In this document: one piece after another, positions 43,675-57,883 of the stretch | Position numbering within the stretch: position 1 is the stretch's first letter | Layout of the letters: each line of letters begins with the position of its first letter | NCBI GenBank assembly: GCA_026874595.1 | Contig: CM049308.1 | Span: 34,096,027-34,160,026, forward strand | From: Sipunculus nudus | Lineage: Eukaryota > Annelida > Sipuncula > Golfingiida > Sipunculidae | Direction of reading: 5' to 3' | Length of the DNA stretch: 64,000 bases | Position numbers and translations under genes: made by a program | Notes under the pieces: generated by a model | Seen by the model: the letters and a program-made list of their open reading frames with translations, nothing else | Database searches by the model: none | What the model was told of the DNA's origin: nothing

Positions 43675-44666
43675 ATGGAAACAGTTCATCTTACAAAGAG
43701 GAATCCGATTTTTTGCGAACGAGACGTACGAGATTTACGGATGAATGGAAACACAGCTAGAACACAGCAATACACAACCATCTGTCAGTATTTGAATGCA
43801 GTACGAATCATGCATCTGGAATTTAATTTGCCTAATCCCCTAGAAAACAATTTTCAGCTCTCGTCGCTAACTACAGGTTTGCGCCGATGCTACGATGATA
43901 CTCCGTGCAAGAAATTACCTGTTGAACCATATATCTTGCGCCTTATGTTATCTCTTCTGGTCATAAGCACAAACACCTCACCAAACAGGACATCACTTTT
44001 CATCCCTATTGTTTGCTGGTTCGTATTCGGTGAACAAAAACAATTTATTTCAGAAGCAGAGTATTGGAAATCCCATTACCGCGATCACAGGGAAATTCCC
44101 TCTGTCCAGTGCAGACAGTTTTCAACGCTTCCTCTTAGACTGTCACTGGCCGTATTCAAAATAGCCGTGTCCTTCAAATATTAAGACTAATTAAATGGGT
44201 ATATAAATAGCAAGCTAGAAGCCCACAATAGGCGGTTACTGGATAACCCATTTTGGTTTTGAAAAAAAAAAGATTATGGGAAAGACCACTATAATTACTC
44301 CCTACGTCACTGGGAAAGACCTTAGTTCAGCGAGGCGGTGATGTATGGTGCTGACTGTCCGGTACGGCCCAAGTTTACCAGTCGATGAAATAAGAGGGTC
44401 AGAGAGTGGTAATTAGTTATGGGAGTAGCCGAGAAGTTGCAGTACCGACAATACGTGCGATACAGTGACAGAACGTTTGGATTCTCTGTCAGAGGCAACA
44501 ATTAAGAGCCATTTCATTGACTGGGCCAGTGATATTTATCTTTCGGCGCGATCCAGTCTGTCATCAGCGGTTTTATACTGATTTTATTATGGCTTTTATA
44601 GTTAGTAAAGCTCTCCGTATACCCAACATGTGTTCATGTCAGTATAAGGATAATTTAGACTTGGTT
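43675..44666 (+). pseudogene. Tyrosine recombinase remnant (Crypton/DIRS type), copy 2
   Basis: Counterpart of 5473-6582 with the same domain order. A deletion of about 118 bp removes the segment from TITDANVWAA through the LRRDNVL motif. Its joint lies at an ATA present on both sides in copy 1 (5772 and 5876). By chance the deletion opens a longer frame (43675-44184), which should not be read as a functional gene. The TGA before the TKTIYF counterpart is bypassed in that new frame. Confidence 0.72.
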
Positions 44667-46183
44667 TAAATTGTGTTTTACAATCCATCTTAACAAAGCA
44701 AGTAAGATTTAGCCATTCTTATCTTTGAAGCAGATATTTACCAAAATTTTGTAGACAAGTGTAATATAAAATTTGGAGTTTATGGTTTAAGCTAAACGTA
44801 AATTAAACTTTGCCAGGTTTCTTTTCATACAACGCCTATGGGCCTGAAATTTGGCCAAAATCCGGTTCTGTTCTAAATGTTTACCATCTACGGGGAAATC
44901 TTGGTCTTCGGATTGTCGGCCACGTAAACACAACTGCCGAAACTTAGCATTTTCTTCGGGCTGCAAATTTCTATCCCCTGTCTCTTTGTTTGTATTGCAA
45001 GAAACTGGTAATGCTTTTATGGTGTAGCAACAATACTGTCACTTTTACCCAGTGCAAACGAGCGTTGAAGTATTTTCTGTTTGCAGTTTACATTTTTATG
45101 TTATACACGTCATGAATACACCCACAAACCTCTTCATCACCCACTACCTCAAAGCGTAACGTGACCTTCTGGTGACAATACAATGATCAATTATATATTT
45201 TAACCATTACAATTTTTTTATTTATTTTGAATTTTGTCAAGGGAAGAATGTGAAGTTCAGGAGATCAAGGTAGGAATTCCCATTCTTCCCAGGATACATG
45301 AGAAATCTACTCTTTGCTGGGAGGACTGAGAATTCTCATTTTTTCTTAGGAGATACTGGAATTAAGATTTGAAATTCAAACTTGGAAAAAGTAGAATTCT
45401 AATTTATTCAGGAACGAACGGGTTTTATCTCATGCCAGTATACAAGTCCATGAGCCTGACCCCCCAAAAAAGGGGTTGACTACCAAATAGGGGGACTAAA
45501 TGCTGTTATGTTTTTCAGCTACCACTTTCAGTTACAACAGCATCTAGACTGTATGAAAACGTGATGGATATGCTCTTTGGCGGCCATCTTTAAATTATCT
45601 TCATTTTTGGCATAACATTTTTGGTAATAATTTGGTTTGTGCTCGGTCTTGGCGATATTTTGTTACCACGTGCTGTTAAACAGGTCACTGTGACCCAATT
45701 TCAGGTTTCTTGGGAGAACTTTTGAAGAACTCTCAGGATGTCAAGTTAGAAGATTCTGGGCCCCATGGTTATGATTTGTGCCCTACTTGGTATCAAATTT
45801 TCAATTATTCTAAGGGGTGCTTATAAGCCCTATAGCTCAGAAAATATGGGTAAAGAGACCTTAATTCACGTTTCCAAAAAAATCTTTCACTGATCTCCTT
45901 GGATGTCAAGTTTGAAAATTCTAAGACGAATGGTTACAATTTGAGCTCTGTTAAGGGACGACTGCATCTTTGAAGGTCTCATAAATAGAGAACGCTTGAA
46001 GTTTAGGTACACTTAATGCCAAAACACTTTTTTGAGGCCAGTGAATAGAGGGGTTCATGGGCAGGGAATATGTAAGGTTTTGGAATAAATGTTTAAGCTT
46101 AGTGCATGTCAGCCTTTCCAAAATAAGTTCCCCCCCCCCAACCCAAAAGAGTGTTTTCTTGACCTTGCTGCAAAAATTTAATA

Positions 46184-46414
46184 TGATCTTGCCCGGTTGA
46201 TAGGCGAGTAATCTTATAAATACTTAAAACTCACCTTATAAATACTTAAAATATCTAATTTATTTTAAGTATGAGTTAAGATATTAAAATTAGAGTTAAG
46301 ATATTAAAAAAAAGATGTCCCGTATAAATTAGAGTCCCGTATAAATTAGAGTTTAGATAAATTAGAGTTTAGAAATTTAAATTAGAGTTTAAGATATTAA
46401 AAAAAGGATGTACG
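46184..46414 (+). repeat. Serial short tandem duplications, copy 2
   Basis: Counterpart of 8100-8330 with the same series of units. The internal duplications therefore predate the large duplication. Confidence 0.8.
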
Positions 46415-47008
46415 GGACAAACTATTGAAAGGGTTCAGGGACCGTTAGTGCAAAGGAAATGGTCAGATGCATTTTAGAATCACACTGGAACAGACATACA
46501 GATTGATGGAAATATCAGTAGTTCAAGGCCATGTACTCTGTCATAAAGATATGGGAAACTATTATTAAATAAAGTTATGTAGGGAAAACTGACCAATGAT
46601 ATGGGAAACTGAATAAAGTTTAGGTACATTTGATGGCCAAAGTGAACAGAGGGGAATAAAGGCATGGAATATGAAAGTTTTTTGGATTAATTATTTAGAT
46701 TAGTTCAAGGAAGCGTTTGAAGTAAGCTTTTCAGGGAGGGTTCCAGGGTTCTGGTCATTAAAATCGTCCTGCCCAGTTGGTAGATTGAGGCAGTCGGCAG
46801 AGAATGAAGTTTTATACGGAATTAAGTTTTCGGATTAAAATTACCTTCAAATGGACTCGACAAGCAGTTTAATGCAAGCAGTTTAATGCTACTTACTGAT
46901 CACGAAATTGTTTAAATATACTGTTATGCTGGGGGGGGGGGGGGGGGAAGAAATACAGAATTAAGTTTTCAGATAAAAGTTACCTTCAAATGAACTCGAC
47001 AATTAGTG

Positions 47009-47050
47009 GTGCTTGTGGACACGGTGGTGCTTGTGCGTGTCCACAAGCAC
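47009..47050. repeat. Perfect 15 bp hairpin, copy 2
   Basis: Same palindrome as 8922-8963. The arms are 47009-47023 and 47036-47050, with one loop substitution (A to G), so the stem is unchanged. Confidence 0.85.
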
Positions 47051-47536
47051 ATGGTTTTAAGCTCTAGACAACTTGCAATCACGGTCGACACACGCATGCA
47101 GGGCATTTGACAGACAAATAGCAACTTGCATGACACTCAACAAACAGCTTGCTTGACACTCGACAAAGAAATATTGATAAATCCGGTTTCTAGGTTTGAT
47201 CAATAAAGAGATTTAATTGATAACGAGTACAAGCCTTTACATCAAGAACAGTTTCATCAGATGGGAATTAATACGGGAAGACATGGACAGGGAATTTTCT
47301 GTGTCAAGGAGTCGGCTCACCGTATTAACTAGGTTAAGCAAACTGAAACGCCAAAACGCCAACTAATGCCAAAATGCTAACTAAACGAGGTAAATATCTG
47401 CAGGCAGTGCTTAAAAAAAGTTTCTGGCTGGAGGCAAAACATTCGTGCAGCTAATTTACGTTTGGACGTAGATAATAACTCGGAAGTCATGGAAAGGTAG
47501 ATATTCTACACTTGTTACTTTTTAATTGTTAATTTT

Positions 47537-47786
47537 TTATTTACGTTCAATCTCCACGACGACTTTTACGTCCAGAGGTAAAAGCTGGAAGAGCTGGTCC
47601 TCCAAAGAATCTTGACAGTCGGCGTCAGGCTGGATAAGGTCGCGTGCATGTGATAATGGATTTATGGAGTTGGAAGTTCATTGTCCCACTTTTATTTTCA
47701 AGTGAGATGGACATTGTGTAAGATTCAGTTTTGTTGATTCCATCCACCGTTCCAGTGTACACCTCCTTCAGTGGTCCATCCACAAG
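47537..47786 (-). pseudogene. OB-fold (RPA1-like) C-terminal exon with frameshift, copy 2
   Basis: Counterpart of 9450-9699 with the same frameshift and one silent-looking change. Confidence 0.55.
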
Positions 47787-48588
47787 CTGAAATATAACAT
47801 CGTAGTACAAGAAAAAGTGTGATTTAATGAGTGTGGTCGCTCAGCTGAATTTGTGAAAAGAATAGTTATTAGTTATGAGCTTTTTGCAAAATGATGACCA
47901 TGTAATGAAAGCCAATGTTGATCAGGTTTTGTGAACCCCAAATAAATAATTATCTTCCCTTATTGGCTGGTAAGCTACACATGAATTTATTTATGGATAT
48001 ATGGATTTATATTAATGTTTGGCAATGTTTAATGTTTAGCTGAAATAACATGCCAGATTGTAAATACGTAGGAAGTTTATTATTCGTCTTCAAGGCGTAG
48101 GAAGTTTAGTGATAATAATAATTGCGTAGGAAGTTTAGTGATAATAATAATTTTTATCACTAAGTATACTAAGCGTACTTTATTGCATTTGCTAGACAAT
48201 TGACTAATGACTAATACGGATGACGTCACAAAACATTTGGAACGTTTCACGCTCATCTTCCAGGTGACAAATAATCGCAAGGTGGTGATAGTTTTTGGTG
48301 ATTGCGAATTTTTGCGATTGTGAATAGTTTCTTTAGCGGTGATTGGATATTTGGAACTGCCCGGGCATCGAGAGGTTATATTTTGTTATATTCATTTTAT
48401 ATTTATTGTATACTTACAATATTGTATGATATTATTGATAAGCTCTTGTATGATATTATTCATCCTATAGAGCTGTAAAGTACTAGCATACGAAATATAT
48501 TTAAAAGGACAGGGTTGTTTAAAAACGGTTACTGCACAATTAACATTGTCATTACTTGTTAGGGGTTGTTAGGGGAAGTTATACTTAC

Positions 48589-48821
48589 CAGCGCTTGTTG
48601 CGAGTTGTTCACGTTGACATTAAGGCATTTGAGATACGTGGAGTATGCCACCCTTGCAGAAACGAGTTTGATGATCTGGCCACATGCGATGTTGCGGCCA
48701 ATGTCGGTGGCCTCTTTCCAGAGGGTGACGTTTATGGTTCCTGTTGTGTCCGTCATGTTAATTTTTGCAATTTGGAGGAACTTTTCCCCTGTTGTATTTG
48801 GACATCTCTGATTCTTTCAAT
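48589..48821 (-). pseudogene. OB-fold (RPA1-like) internal exon, copy 2
   Basis: Translates identically to 10502-10734, with the same splice sites. Confidence 0.55.
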
Positions 48822-49486
48822 CTGCAAGTAAATTGATTTTAATAGATTTGCTATAATGAATGCATAGATATTTATTGCAGATATATATTTATTGCAGATA
48901 TATACTGCTAATGGTATTCACAAGTATCAAATATTTTAGGTAGGAAACTTATTTTAGGTAGGAAACTTATTGGTAAGAATAACCTTTAAGAGTTTCTATT
49001 TCAAATAACTAATAGAATTAAAACTGCATTTTATTTATAAATACGCTCCCGAGGCAGCGGAAATCTTGCGCTTCTAAAGAAGCAACTGATTTTCACGCTG
49101 CCAGCTTTGACCTATTATGTTATATTAAGACACCAGGTGGCGGTTCGTTGTCCGCTGAAAAAAAACGTGCGTTTGATGTGCGTTTGACGACAGGCATCTT
49201 AGCTCCGCCCATACCTGTGGTTCAAGCGCCGCTTGATGAGGGTTAACGGTCGAAAATAATTGCTTAATAATAATAATAATAATCACCCGGTATTTCACCT
49301 CTTTGACCTACCCGCTGACCACGTAGTTGTTCAAGGCCTTAATTTGTTCCAAAGTGTACGCGGTCCGGATACAGACCAGATAATTGACGTATCGCCAAAA
49401 CAGAGATCGCTCCGCCCCTTTCCATCACGTGACTAATTACGCATAAAGTCCGACAACTCTCCGCATGCAACAGCGTGTTTACAAAC

Positions 49487-52400
49487 ATGGCGGTGACAGC
49501 TGAGCCGGCACGACTGTCCGATCTTCCAAATGATTTGTCAGAGAACTATTTGCCCTTTACACCAACTTTGAGGCAGCGGCAGAAGGCCCATGCATTCAGC
49601 AAAGGTCATTACCTACAAAGTGTTCAACTTTTCAATGAAAAAGATGCCGGTTCTGTCCACATCTCCGCGAGGGTTTACAGGAGCCAGAGGAAAGCGGAGT
49701 CGCCCCATCAGATCGACCTGAGTATCAACAGACAACAACGAAAAGTGACAGTTGGCCACTGTTCATGCAAGGCAGGGTAAGAAACTGTAAAGATATATGA
49801 AAATAAACTTTTATTCCATATGAAGGTTATATAAAAATGAATTTGTAGTAAAACTTTTTAGTAAAACAATCCAAATGTCAGCAATCCATGACGAATACTC
49901 GGCCATGAAAATTTAATATACTTATTGAAAATGAAAGTTATTTTATTTTACAAAACATTGATCACTCTATTGATATAAAATAGAATATTTTATCAAATAA
50001 ATATGATTATATTTATATAAAAATTATGTTATGATACTGTGCATGTTGTAATATATTTCATAAGAATGATATTATTGTAATGATTTATATTAAATATGAC
50101 AATATATAATAATTAATAATGAATAAAATTATAATAATCATAATATTGCATTATAAATTAAATATTAATATAATACCAATAATAATTTATGTATGTGTTG
50201 CTCCATAGTTCTTATTTACTATTTATTATGTATCATATGATACATGACTCTATTTTAAATATTTTTTAAATTCGTAATAATATTATGAGAGGGGAAGGGA
50301 TGCACTTTTATTTAGATATACCAGAGACTTCTGTGTGAGAAATAATAATTTTCTTTGGAACTTTGCAAATGTATTACTTTATTCAAATTTACATTGTGTT
50401 TGGTCATTACGTTGTATATCATAAAAAAAGATTTGTCATGCTATTTAGACTCTTTAAGTTTGTGTATTGGTGCGTTGTGTATTGCATTTATTTAGCAATA
50501 CTGAAAATACAGGAATTATGTTTTCAGTATATCAGGGGAGTGTTCCCATGTGGTAGCAGTTATTTTTACATTGAGGACTTGGATCCTGGAGGGACTCACT
50601 GATGTACCATCTGAGCCATCCTGTACCAGCCTGCCACAGCAGTGGGATAAGCCCAGAGGGGTTCAGATAAGAGCAGAGCCAGTGCCGGAATGGTTATATC
50701 TAATCCTAGCAACACCAACAGGAAAAGGAAGCCTGTCCTAGCAGATTTTAATGATAACAGGTAAATAATTGTTCTTTTATACAGTTACACCCAAAGTAGT
50801 GTATTATTGAGAAAGTAAAAATTATTATAACTTTTTTAATTCCAATACGTGCATATTGAGGACATCATCACCCACTGAAAGTGTGCAACAGGATTCATCC
50901 AGTTGTAGAACACAGATCTGAATATGTAAATGTGCTTAAATATGATTAATGAACAAAAATGAAACAGATGAAGAACCATGACAATCACAAAGTGTGACAC
51001 ATACTCTTTATTACCTGAGCATACATCAAGTGCTTACAGTGTAAACACATGTAATCAACAGTACAATATCTGTGAAATGTTATGAATACAGCATCAATTA
51101 CAATCACCAAAATGTATATTTATCCAATCATGGTTACTGTAAAATATCAGCATGTTTTATCAAACTGATAACATCATTTAAGCAAACCAGCTAAAGGTGC
51201 CTGGTCATTGCTGCATCTAATGATTCCAGCTGTACATCATGTCAGAGTCTTGAATAATAATGTACATATAATCATTCAACAATAAAAGAGGCCAGAAAAT
51301 GCTTAATATACTAAGTTGATATCTGATCTCTATCTGGACCAGTAAAGTCAATATGATAGTCAACAACATTTCCTGAAATCAACAGTATTTATACTGTATG
51401 TTAATTATATATAAATGTGATTATATAATTAAAGCAGTGGAATCCAAGATCATGTAGCTTTTGTCATTTTATCGTTTAATCTGTGAACAGTTTACAAAAT
51501 CACAGATTTAATGACCTGACAAGTACTTTAAAAAGTTACAAAATTCTTATTTATATTTTCAGGAAGATCCAACTTGAAGAAAGAGACCTGGCTTTCCTGA
51601 GGTCACTAACTGGCACTCCCATATCATACCTGGCACAAACCATTGACAAGACAGTGCAGACAAAAGCTGGTCCACAGTTACTTGGATCAGCCCTCAGTTA
51701 TCACGTGAGTTTATCAAATAAGATCTAAAATTTGTCAACATGCAACAAACAAACCATACTTGATTGACAACTGAAAATTGAGACAAAGCAAAAGTATTTT
51801 TTAAAATTTTAAACTTCTTAATTCTTGAAATTGCCCTTTCTACATGCACTCTGTGAGTTGCAATTTTTTTTTGTGAGGGCCACATCTGCTGCTGCCATTT
51901 GCCCACATCCAGGAGCAAATGGTGGAATATAAAGTTTAAGACCTAAAGCTTCTATTTCTGAATTAATAGTAAACCCTTTATCTCCCATAACCCCATCCCC
52001 TTTCTGAAGGTACCCATAATCTAACATAGATTTAAGTGTTTGAAAGAAACCACTTTTCTCACAGATTTCTTTATCAGAAATTGATCCAGAAAATAACATG
52101 GAAGAAAATATAACAGAACCCCTTGGATCAACCCCAACCAACCCTTGTAGTGTCGTGCATGATTTATAATCAGAATAACATTGGCTCTGCCTGTTAAGTG
52201 CAGCAGGTCTCTGCAGTTTTATTTCTGTACCATCAATAATGACCATGCAATTTGGAAAGGATTCAAGGTACTTAGGTGGCATTTTGGAAATGATAACATC
52301 TCTGTGCGGCCAGATAGGAACTGAACCAAATCTATAGAACATGAAATTTATCCAGTTTCTGAATATTGAACTACAATCTTGTGGTGACAATGAGAAAAGA

Positions 52401-54254
52401 GTTGCCAAATGCTTGAAATCAAAATTTAATCTAAGTTTTATGATAGTCAATAGAATTTGATCTTCATAAGACATGTGACCTGCAGCACTCCCAGTTCTGG
52501 TTAAATGAAGTGGCACCTCAGTTTTATCCCGCACAAGAAATTGAACAATATTTGTAAACATGTCATGTGTAAATCCAGTATAATAAGTAAACTGTTTTAA
52601 AACAATGTCCCAAATATTTACAGCCCTGCTATCAGCTTCAGCTTTTGAAGGCGTCTTGTCATGCTGCATCTGTCTCTTCAGCTCTTTATTTTGCAATATT
52701 TGGTTTGCCAACTCCTGTTCAAGTTTTCTGTTCTCCGCTGCCAGCGCAAGCATGTCTAAAGCCCCTGCATCTAGAAAATTAAAACATATGGGAAACTATA
52801 TTAGTCTAACCTACCATTTGGACTTGGGTCACTGATAAAGGTAAGCAAGAGACCCCCCCTACAAAAATATATGGAGTTTACATTTTGTTGTTTAAAGTCA
52901 CCACTAGCACAATTTACTTTAAACATTATCATATTAACAACCTATTGTAACAAATTAACAAGTAAAGATAATGGTAAGTGAATCAGGTATCATGGTTCAC
53001 CCACCATATCTTAACTTGTTTTTTTTCCTGGTCAGATTAATTTTAGACTTTTGAAAAATTCTGACACACTTTACATTTACATTAATTTACAGGAAAAGTA
53101 TTTCTCAGCTTAAGTCATATCACCATTCATAGTTCTTCACATGACTTGAAAACACACTTGCATCTGAATAATTTTAGATATTACTTATGTTTATCCATAA
53201 TATAAAACATACATATAAGGGAATGAAGCATGTGGGAATAAGCCTTTTCAGCTCAGCTGAGTTTAAAGTCATCTGACTCATTTTAGGCTGTAGTTATGGT
53301 CCATGTTATATTAATGTTATATATGCTGTAAATGTATGAAAATTATAGACTGAGCACAGTGACCAATGAGTCCCTTTTATATCATTAACTGGCAGCTGCT
53401 TACATATCTACACCAAATTCAGTGAAAGATATGCCTTGTTTCAGATACCACTTATTGATCCTCCTGTCACTCCTCCAGCAAATACTTCAAACCTGTGTGG
53501 TGAAGTGAGGTTTCCAAGAGCAACCAATATTAGTAAACAAATCTTAGACAAGCTTGACTTGTATAAGAGCAGCTGGAGTCATCTATCTATAACTCAAGAG
53601 GAGGCAGAAACTTTGGAAGTCAACACCAGATCACAAGCTGTTTGTGACCTTTGGAAAGAAAAGAGGAGGGAGAGGATAACTGCCTCTAATTTTGGACCAT
53701 TCATTACAAGAAAAGCACAACTGAATTCTGCATTTCTTAGTAACCTATATCAGAAGGAATTTAAATCCTCTGCAACCTCATATGGCACAAGCAACGAGCC
53801 AGTGGCAAAAAGACTGTATATTCAGAACAACAAAACACACATTCATGACATCGGTTTAGTTGTGAATCCTGATCTACCATATTTGGGTGCGAGTCCTGAT
53901 GGCGTTGTTTGTGAGGGTGGGGTTAGTGGGATTGTAGAGGTAAAATGTCCTTTTTCAGCCAGAAATCTCACATTTGATGAAGCACTGAATTCTACATCTG
54001 GGAAAAACTTCTTTTTAAAGAAAGAACGAGACACTCTTAAATTAAACCAAACTCATAATCATTGGTATCAAGTGCAAGGTCAACTTCTGGTTACAGGTGC
54101 CCCCTTTTGTGACTTTGTCTGCTATACAAAACAAGATTATTTTCAACAAAGATTATATCCTCATACAGAAACAATGGAATTGATAGCAGTGACTCTTGCA
54201 AAAGCATACTGCAGCCATGTTAAAGATTACCTCAGCTCATTAAATCAACAATAA
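49487..54254 (+). pseudogene. SWIM zinc finger + YqaJ-like exonuclease gene, 4 exons, copy 2
   Basis: The exons are 49487-49776, 50528-50760, 51563-51704 and 53445-54254, with the same splice sites, SWIM finger and catalytic residues as copy 1. The exon 2 frameshift is shared. Intron 2 has lost about 145 bp (joint near 51373) without touching an exon. There is one Ala to Val change in exon 4 (SQAV for SQAA). Both copies are probably inactive unless the shift is a shared sequencing error. Confidence 0.82.
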
Positions 54255-54859
54255 CCTACCTTCCACATTTAAGGTGTCACATCCCCTGTTACCCTCAGAG
54301 GTTGATTGTGTTGGGTGCAAGTCTTTTGCTTCTTCTTGTTGTTCACTAAAAATATAAATATGTGTTCTGTTCATGTTAACATGAAACCTTTGTGAAAGCA
54401 AATGTGATACACAGCACATTGTGTTATCAGTCATTCCAAAATCTGGTAATCATATACTTGACCATGTATCACACCAATGAGAATCAAGAGTGTCAGTAAC
54501 ATATAATTTTATATGCATTTTTAACTAATTAAGTAGTAGTACAGTGAAACCTGTGTAATATGTCCACCCACAGAACTGACCAAAAGTATCTTAATTCACA
54601 GGTGGTCCTATTAGATCAGTTTATGTCAGTGAAATCATCGGAAGATAAGCTATCAACATACCTTGGAACAAACGTATTTGTGTTTGTTGATGTTGCCGAT
54701 GTTGAGCTGATGGGCCGGTCGGTTGCATCGTCTGATCCAGACCATGCAACGCTCGCGTTTCCGCTTCGGCTTGGGAAATGGATGAAAAGAAACACCCTGG
54801 GTCCTTTCTGGGTACCTGATGTCACTGTTACAAGTGCCCCAAGCACACCTTTTCACCAT
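51694..54859 (-). pseudogene. THAP domain + DDE transposase, ISL2EU type, copy 2
   Basis: Same exon plan: THAP exon 54859-54662, linker 54345-54260, DDE exon 52770 to 51694. It shares the A9 frameshift and the missing HF exon. In addition the linker has two extra bases (TTTAAGG where copy 1 has TTTGG), which create an in-frame TAA after GDVTP. This copy is therefore more damaged. Two residues differ in the DDE exon (HDC to QDC, FFRF to FYRF). Confidence 0.8.
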
Positions 54860-55493
54860 GTTGAGCGAAAATCCGAGAAAACTTCAAGTCAGGTGTCGGA
54901 GGTGAAGCGGGACCACGCGGTGTTGTTTGTCGGACATAGATGGCGCGAATGACGATGGGAGGGGCAAATGGAATGCGCGCCCTCTCATTGGACAAGAAGA
55001 CTCATGAATAATCATGCCGCGATACGTTAATTGACCATGTCCACGTACGACAAAGCTGTCAAACCGCATGGGTCGGTCGCAAACTCCCCCGCCCCGATCG
55101 CCTCATATTGGTCAGTCCCTCCTTTAAGCTTTAATTTCCCACTATACCGTTGCTATGCGAGCGTGTCAAGAGTGTCTCTGTACTTTATCTTTAGTGGTTT
55201 TGTTGCCATTATCGTATTTCAGATAATATTTTTTTTCAATGTTATGCCGTCCGCTTGCGCGTGTACTTGTTTATAAACAAGTAAGACCTTGACCCACAGA
55301 ATGGCGGTCATGGGGTAATCCCGGGAATTCCTTGACGTCAGTGAAAACTATGTATATTATCGGTGATAATGAAAATATGCATGGTTTTATAACAGTTTAT
55401 GATAACAGAAAGCCGAAACAGGTATCCCTTGGTATACGATATTTATCTGGCAAAGACGTCACTGAAGCACCGTCAGGTAAACACGACCAGCTG

Positions 55494-55545
55494 TGACACT
55501 GAAATGTACAAGCGGACTCCCAAAATTGTTGTACATTTCAGTGTC
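55494..55545. repeat. Perfect 17 bp hairpin, copy 2
   Basis: Counterpart of 17541-17591. The arms are 55494-55510 and 55529-55545 and are intact. The only changes fall in the loop. Confidence 0.85.
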
Positions 55546-56748
55546 CTGGATGTTAAAGTACAGCCGCACTAAAGCGTGGTATCGTTTAATTGAAAAGTAC
55601 AGTCAGAAATAACCTTTCCGGCCCAGGAAATAACCACCAAACGGTTATGGATATGTGCAGCATTTTGTAATGAAATTATTAGACACATAATTAATATTAA
55701 TAACCATTCATTTTCTACAATACATTCATGAAATCCTGACTTGATACCTGCAAGTATGGGTTTTTGAACAACTACATTTTATATAATAAAAAAAGGCCTT
55801 TATTTACATCGTTTTATTGTATTAATTGCATGATTATCCTGCACTATGAAACAGTGCTTGAAGTGGACTATCTGATGTACATGTTCATTATACATTTACT
55901 GTACATCCTGTGGAGCCAAGAGCCATAATGGTTATGGCGCTGGACTTGTGACCATTATATTCATGACTGATAGCAAGAAAACAAGATACGTTTGCTAAGA
56001 TTGTACGCATAAATGAAATCAAGAAAAGCTTCAAGAATAAACAGGCCAGGAAGGCAAGGTGAGAATTCGAATGACACTGATATCATCAGTAATATCAGAC
56101 TATAAACCCACTTCTTTTTTAAACATATAATTTTAGACCGTATACATATAATGTAAGTCTGTATACATGGCCTATGATTATGTATTCTTCAATCTATCAA
56201 TAAATAATGGCAAGGGGATGTTATGGGATCACGTGTCCAAAGTGCATAGGGATGATGCTACTCGAGAAATTCGAAGGACAAAACTGACGTCGGATCATAT
56301 TTACTTGAACCCACAGTCTGTCATGCGAGTTTAACTTGCAGTACAGGTAAATCAAACCTGTTCCTATATCATTAAAAGAACTATAAACACTGGATACAAC
56401 TCGCACAATTCAAGCTTTCTGTTCTCTAAATTGTACAGCATTTAAATATCTTATATTTACATTAAGAGTTATTAAGATGAGCTTTAATAACAGACTAAAC
56501 TGAACCCGCTCCACGCTGGTAAATATTATATTATATACAGCCTGCATGCTATCTGTCAAGATGAGGACGGACAGAGAGACGGACAGACAGACGGACAGAC
56601 AGACAAACCCAAATCAATGTCCCCTGCATCCGCTGAGCGGAGGACAAAAATATATTGTATTCAACCATATATTTTTTAATACATGTATATCGGTCTTGAA
56701 CCGGCAAGAATTATGATATCGATATTTTATTTTTAATTGCAAATTTTC

Positions 56749-57120
56749 AGGAACAGCGGACTGAGGACGAACGATAAAGCTCTGACCAAGTTTTTTTCAA
56801 CTTTTGGATTACCAAAATCCGTCCAGTCTGTTCAAGGGTCTAATTTTATGTCAGGCTTATTCCAGCAAGTTATGCTTGAGCTAAGTATAAAACAGTACAG
56901 CTCTTCGCCATACCATCCTGAAAGTCAGGGCGCCCTCGAGCGTTTTCACCAGACATTAAAAAAACATGAAAAGGACCTATTGCTATGACACACAGAAAGA
57001 CCGAGATGAAGGAATCCACTTATTGCTGTTTGCAGTCAGAGAATCTTTTCAAGAGTCCTTAAGGCTTCGATTTTATGATTTTAATTTCTTTTTTGTTGTG
57101 GACATTGATCACCAAACAGG
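56749..57120 (+). pseudogene. Ty3/Gypsy-type integrase fragment, copy 2
   Basis: Counterpart of 18794-19165. It keeps the family Pro before ESQGALE, also lacks the second Asp, and its A-run is one base too long, against two in copy 1. The run therefore changed again after the duplication. Confidence 0.75.
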
Positions 57121-57625
57121 TAAATAAAACAAGTAATTATGACATTCTGACAATATAAGTAAGTCACAAATATGTCATTGTGTCTTGAGTCGGTTTTACT
57201 TTGTTTTCGTTATATAGTCCGCTGACTAAACATAATTCGAGTTTCCATTGTTGTGTTCTGTGGTGTTATGCATAACCGCCGGGCGATCGACCGTCTTCTG
57301 GCACCCTTTCGACCGATCATGTGTGGGGTTCCCGTCGTCACTTACGTAGCCATATAACACAAAATATAAAGATAAAACAGAACATTCGAGAATATAAATT
57401 TTAATAAAACGGAAAATAAATATTTATAAAACGGGCCCTATATTTTGTATAACTGATTCAGCCAGGTACACTTGTTAACAGGAGTATAATTATGATTCTA
57501 AGGTTAGAATGAATATTGGCAGACATCGTAATATTTTAAAGAGAAAAAACACTAAAGGTGTATATAATGTGTTTACAGAGATTCTGTTGATTTATTTGTA
57601 AATAAGTAGAACACGTTTTACTTAC

Positions 57626-57824
57626 TTTTAAATAAGAAAAGACCAGTAATTGTTGAAAACATTCTCACCATGGTGCAACTTGTAAAAGTAGCTGAGGTTA
57701 AGACTACCTGGTTCGTTGAACAAATATGCATAAACTTTTGCTTTTTTTACGATTGTCAATTTTACTGGCTTTGTGTAGACTGGTTCGTCTCCTGTGGAGT
57801 AGCGATCGAGTGTAGAGACAACAT
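57626..57824 (-). other. Conserved exon-like module, unidentified (copy 2)
   Basis: Counterpart of 19672-19870, identical over the exon-like part. The neighbouring TA run differs in length. Confidence 0.35.
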
Positions 57825-57834
57825 CTGGAAAATG

Positions 57835-57883
<49 letters not shown>

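Larger units (their letters stand above)
49382..55032 (+). mobile_element. ISL2EU-type DNA transposon, copy 2
   Basis: Counterpart of 11292-17078 with the same putative terminal repeats (49382-49395 and 55019-55032). It is shorter by about 145 bp in the second nuclease intron. It arose by the large duplication and not by a separate insertion, since its flanks match those of copy 1 on both sides. Confidence 0.6.

Noticed and set aside
43675-44184. 169-codon ORF as an intact recombinase gene in copy 2
   Set aside because: The length results from the 118 bp deletion joining two frames; after the joint the translation is out of the family frame.
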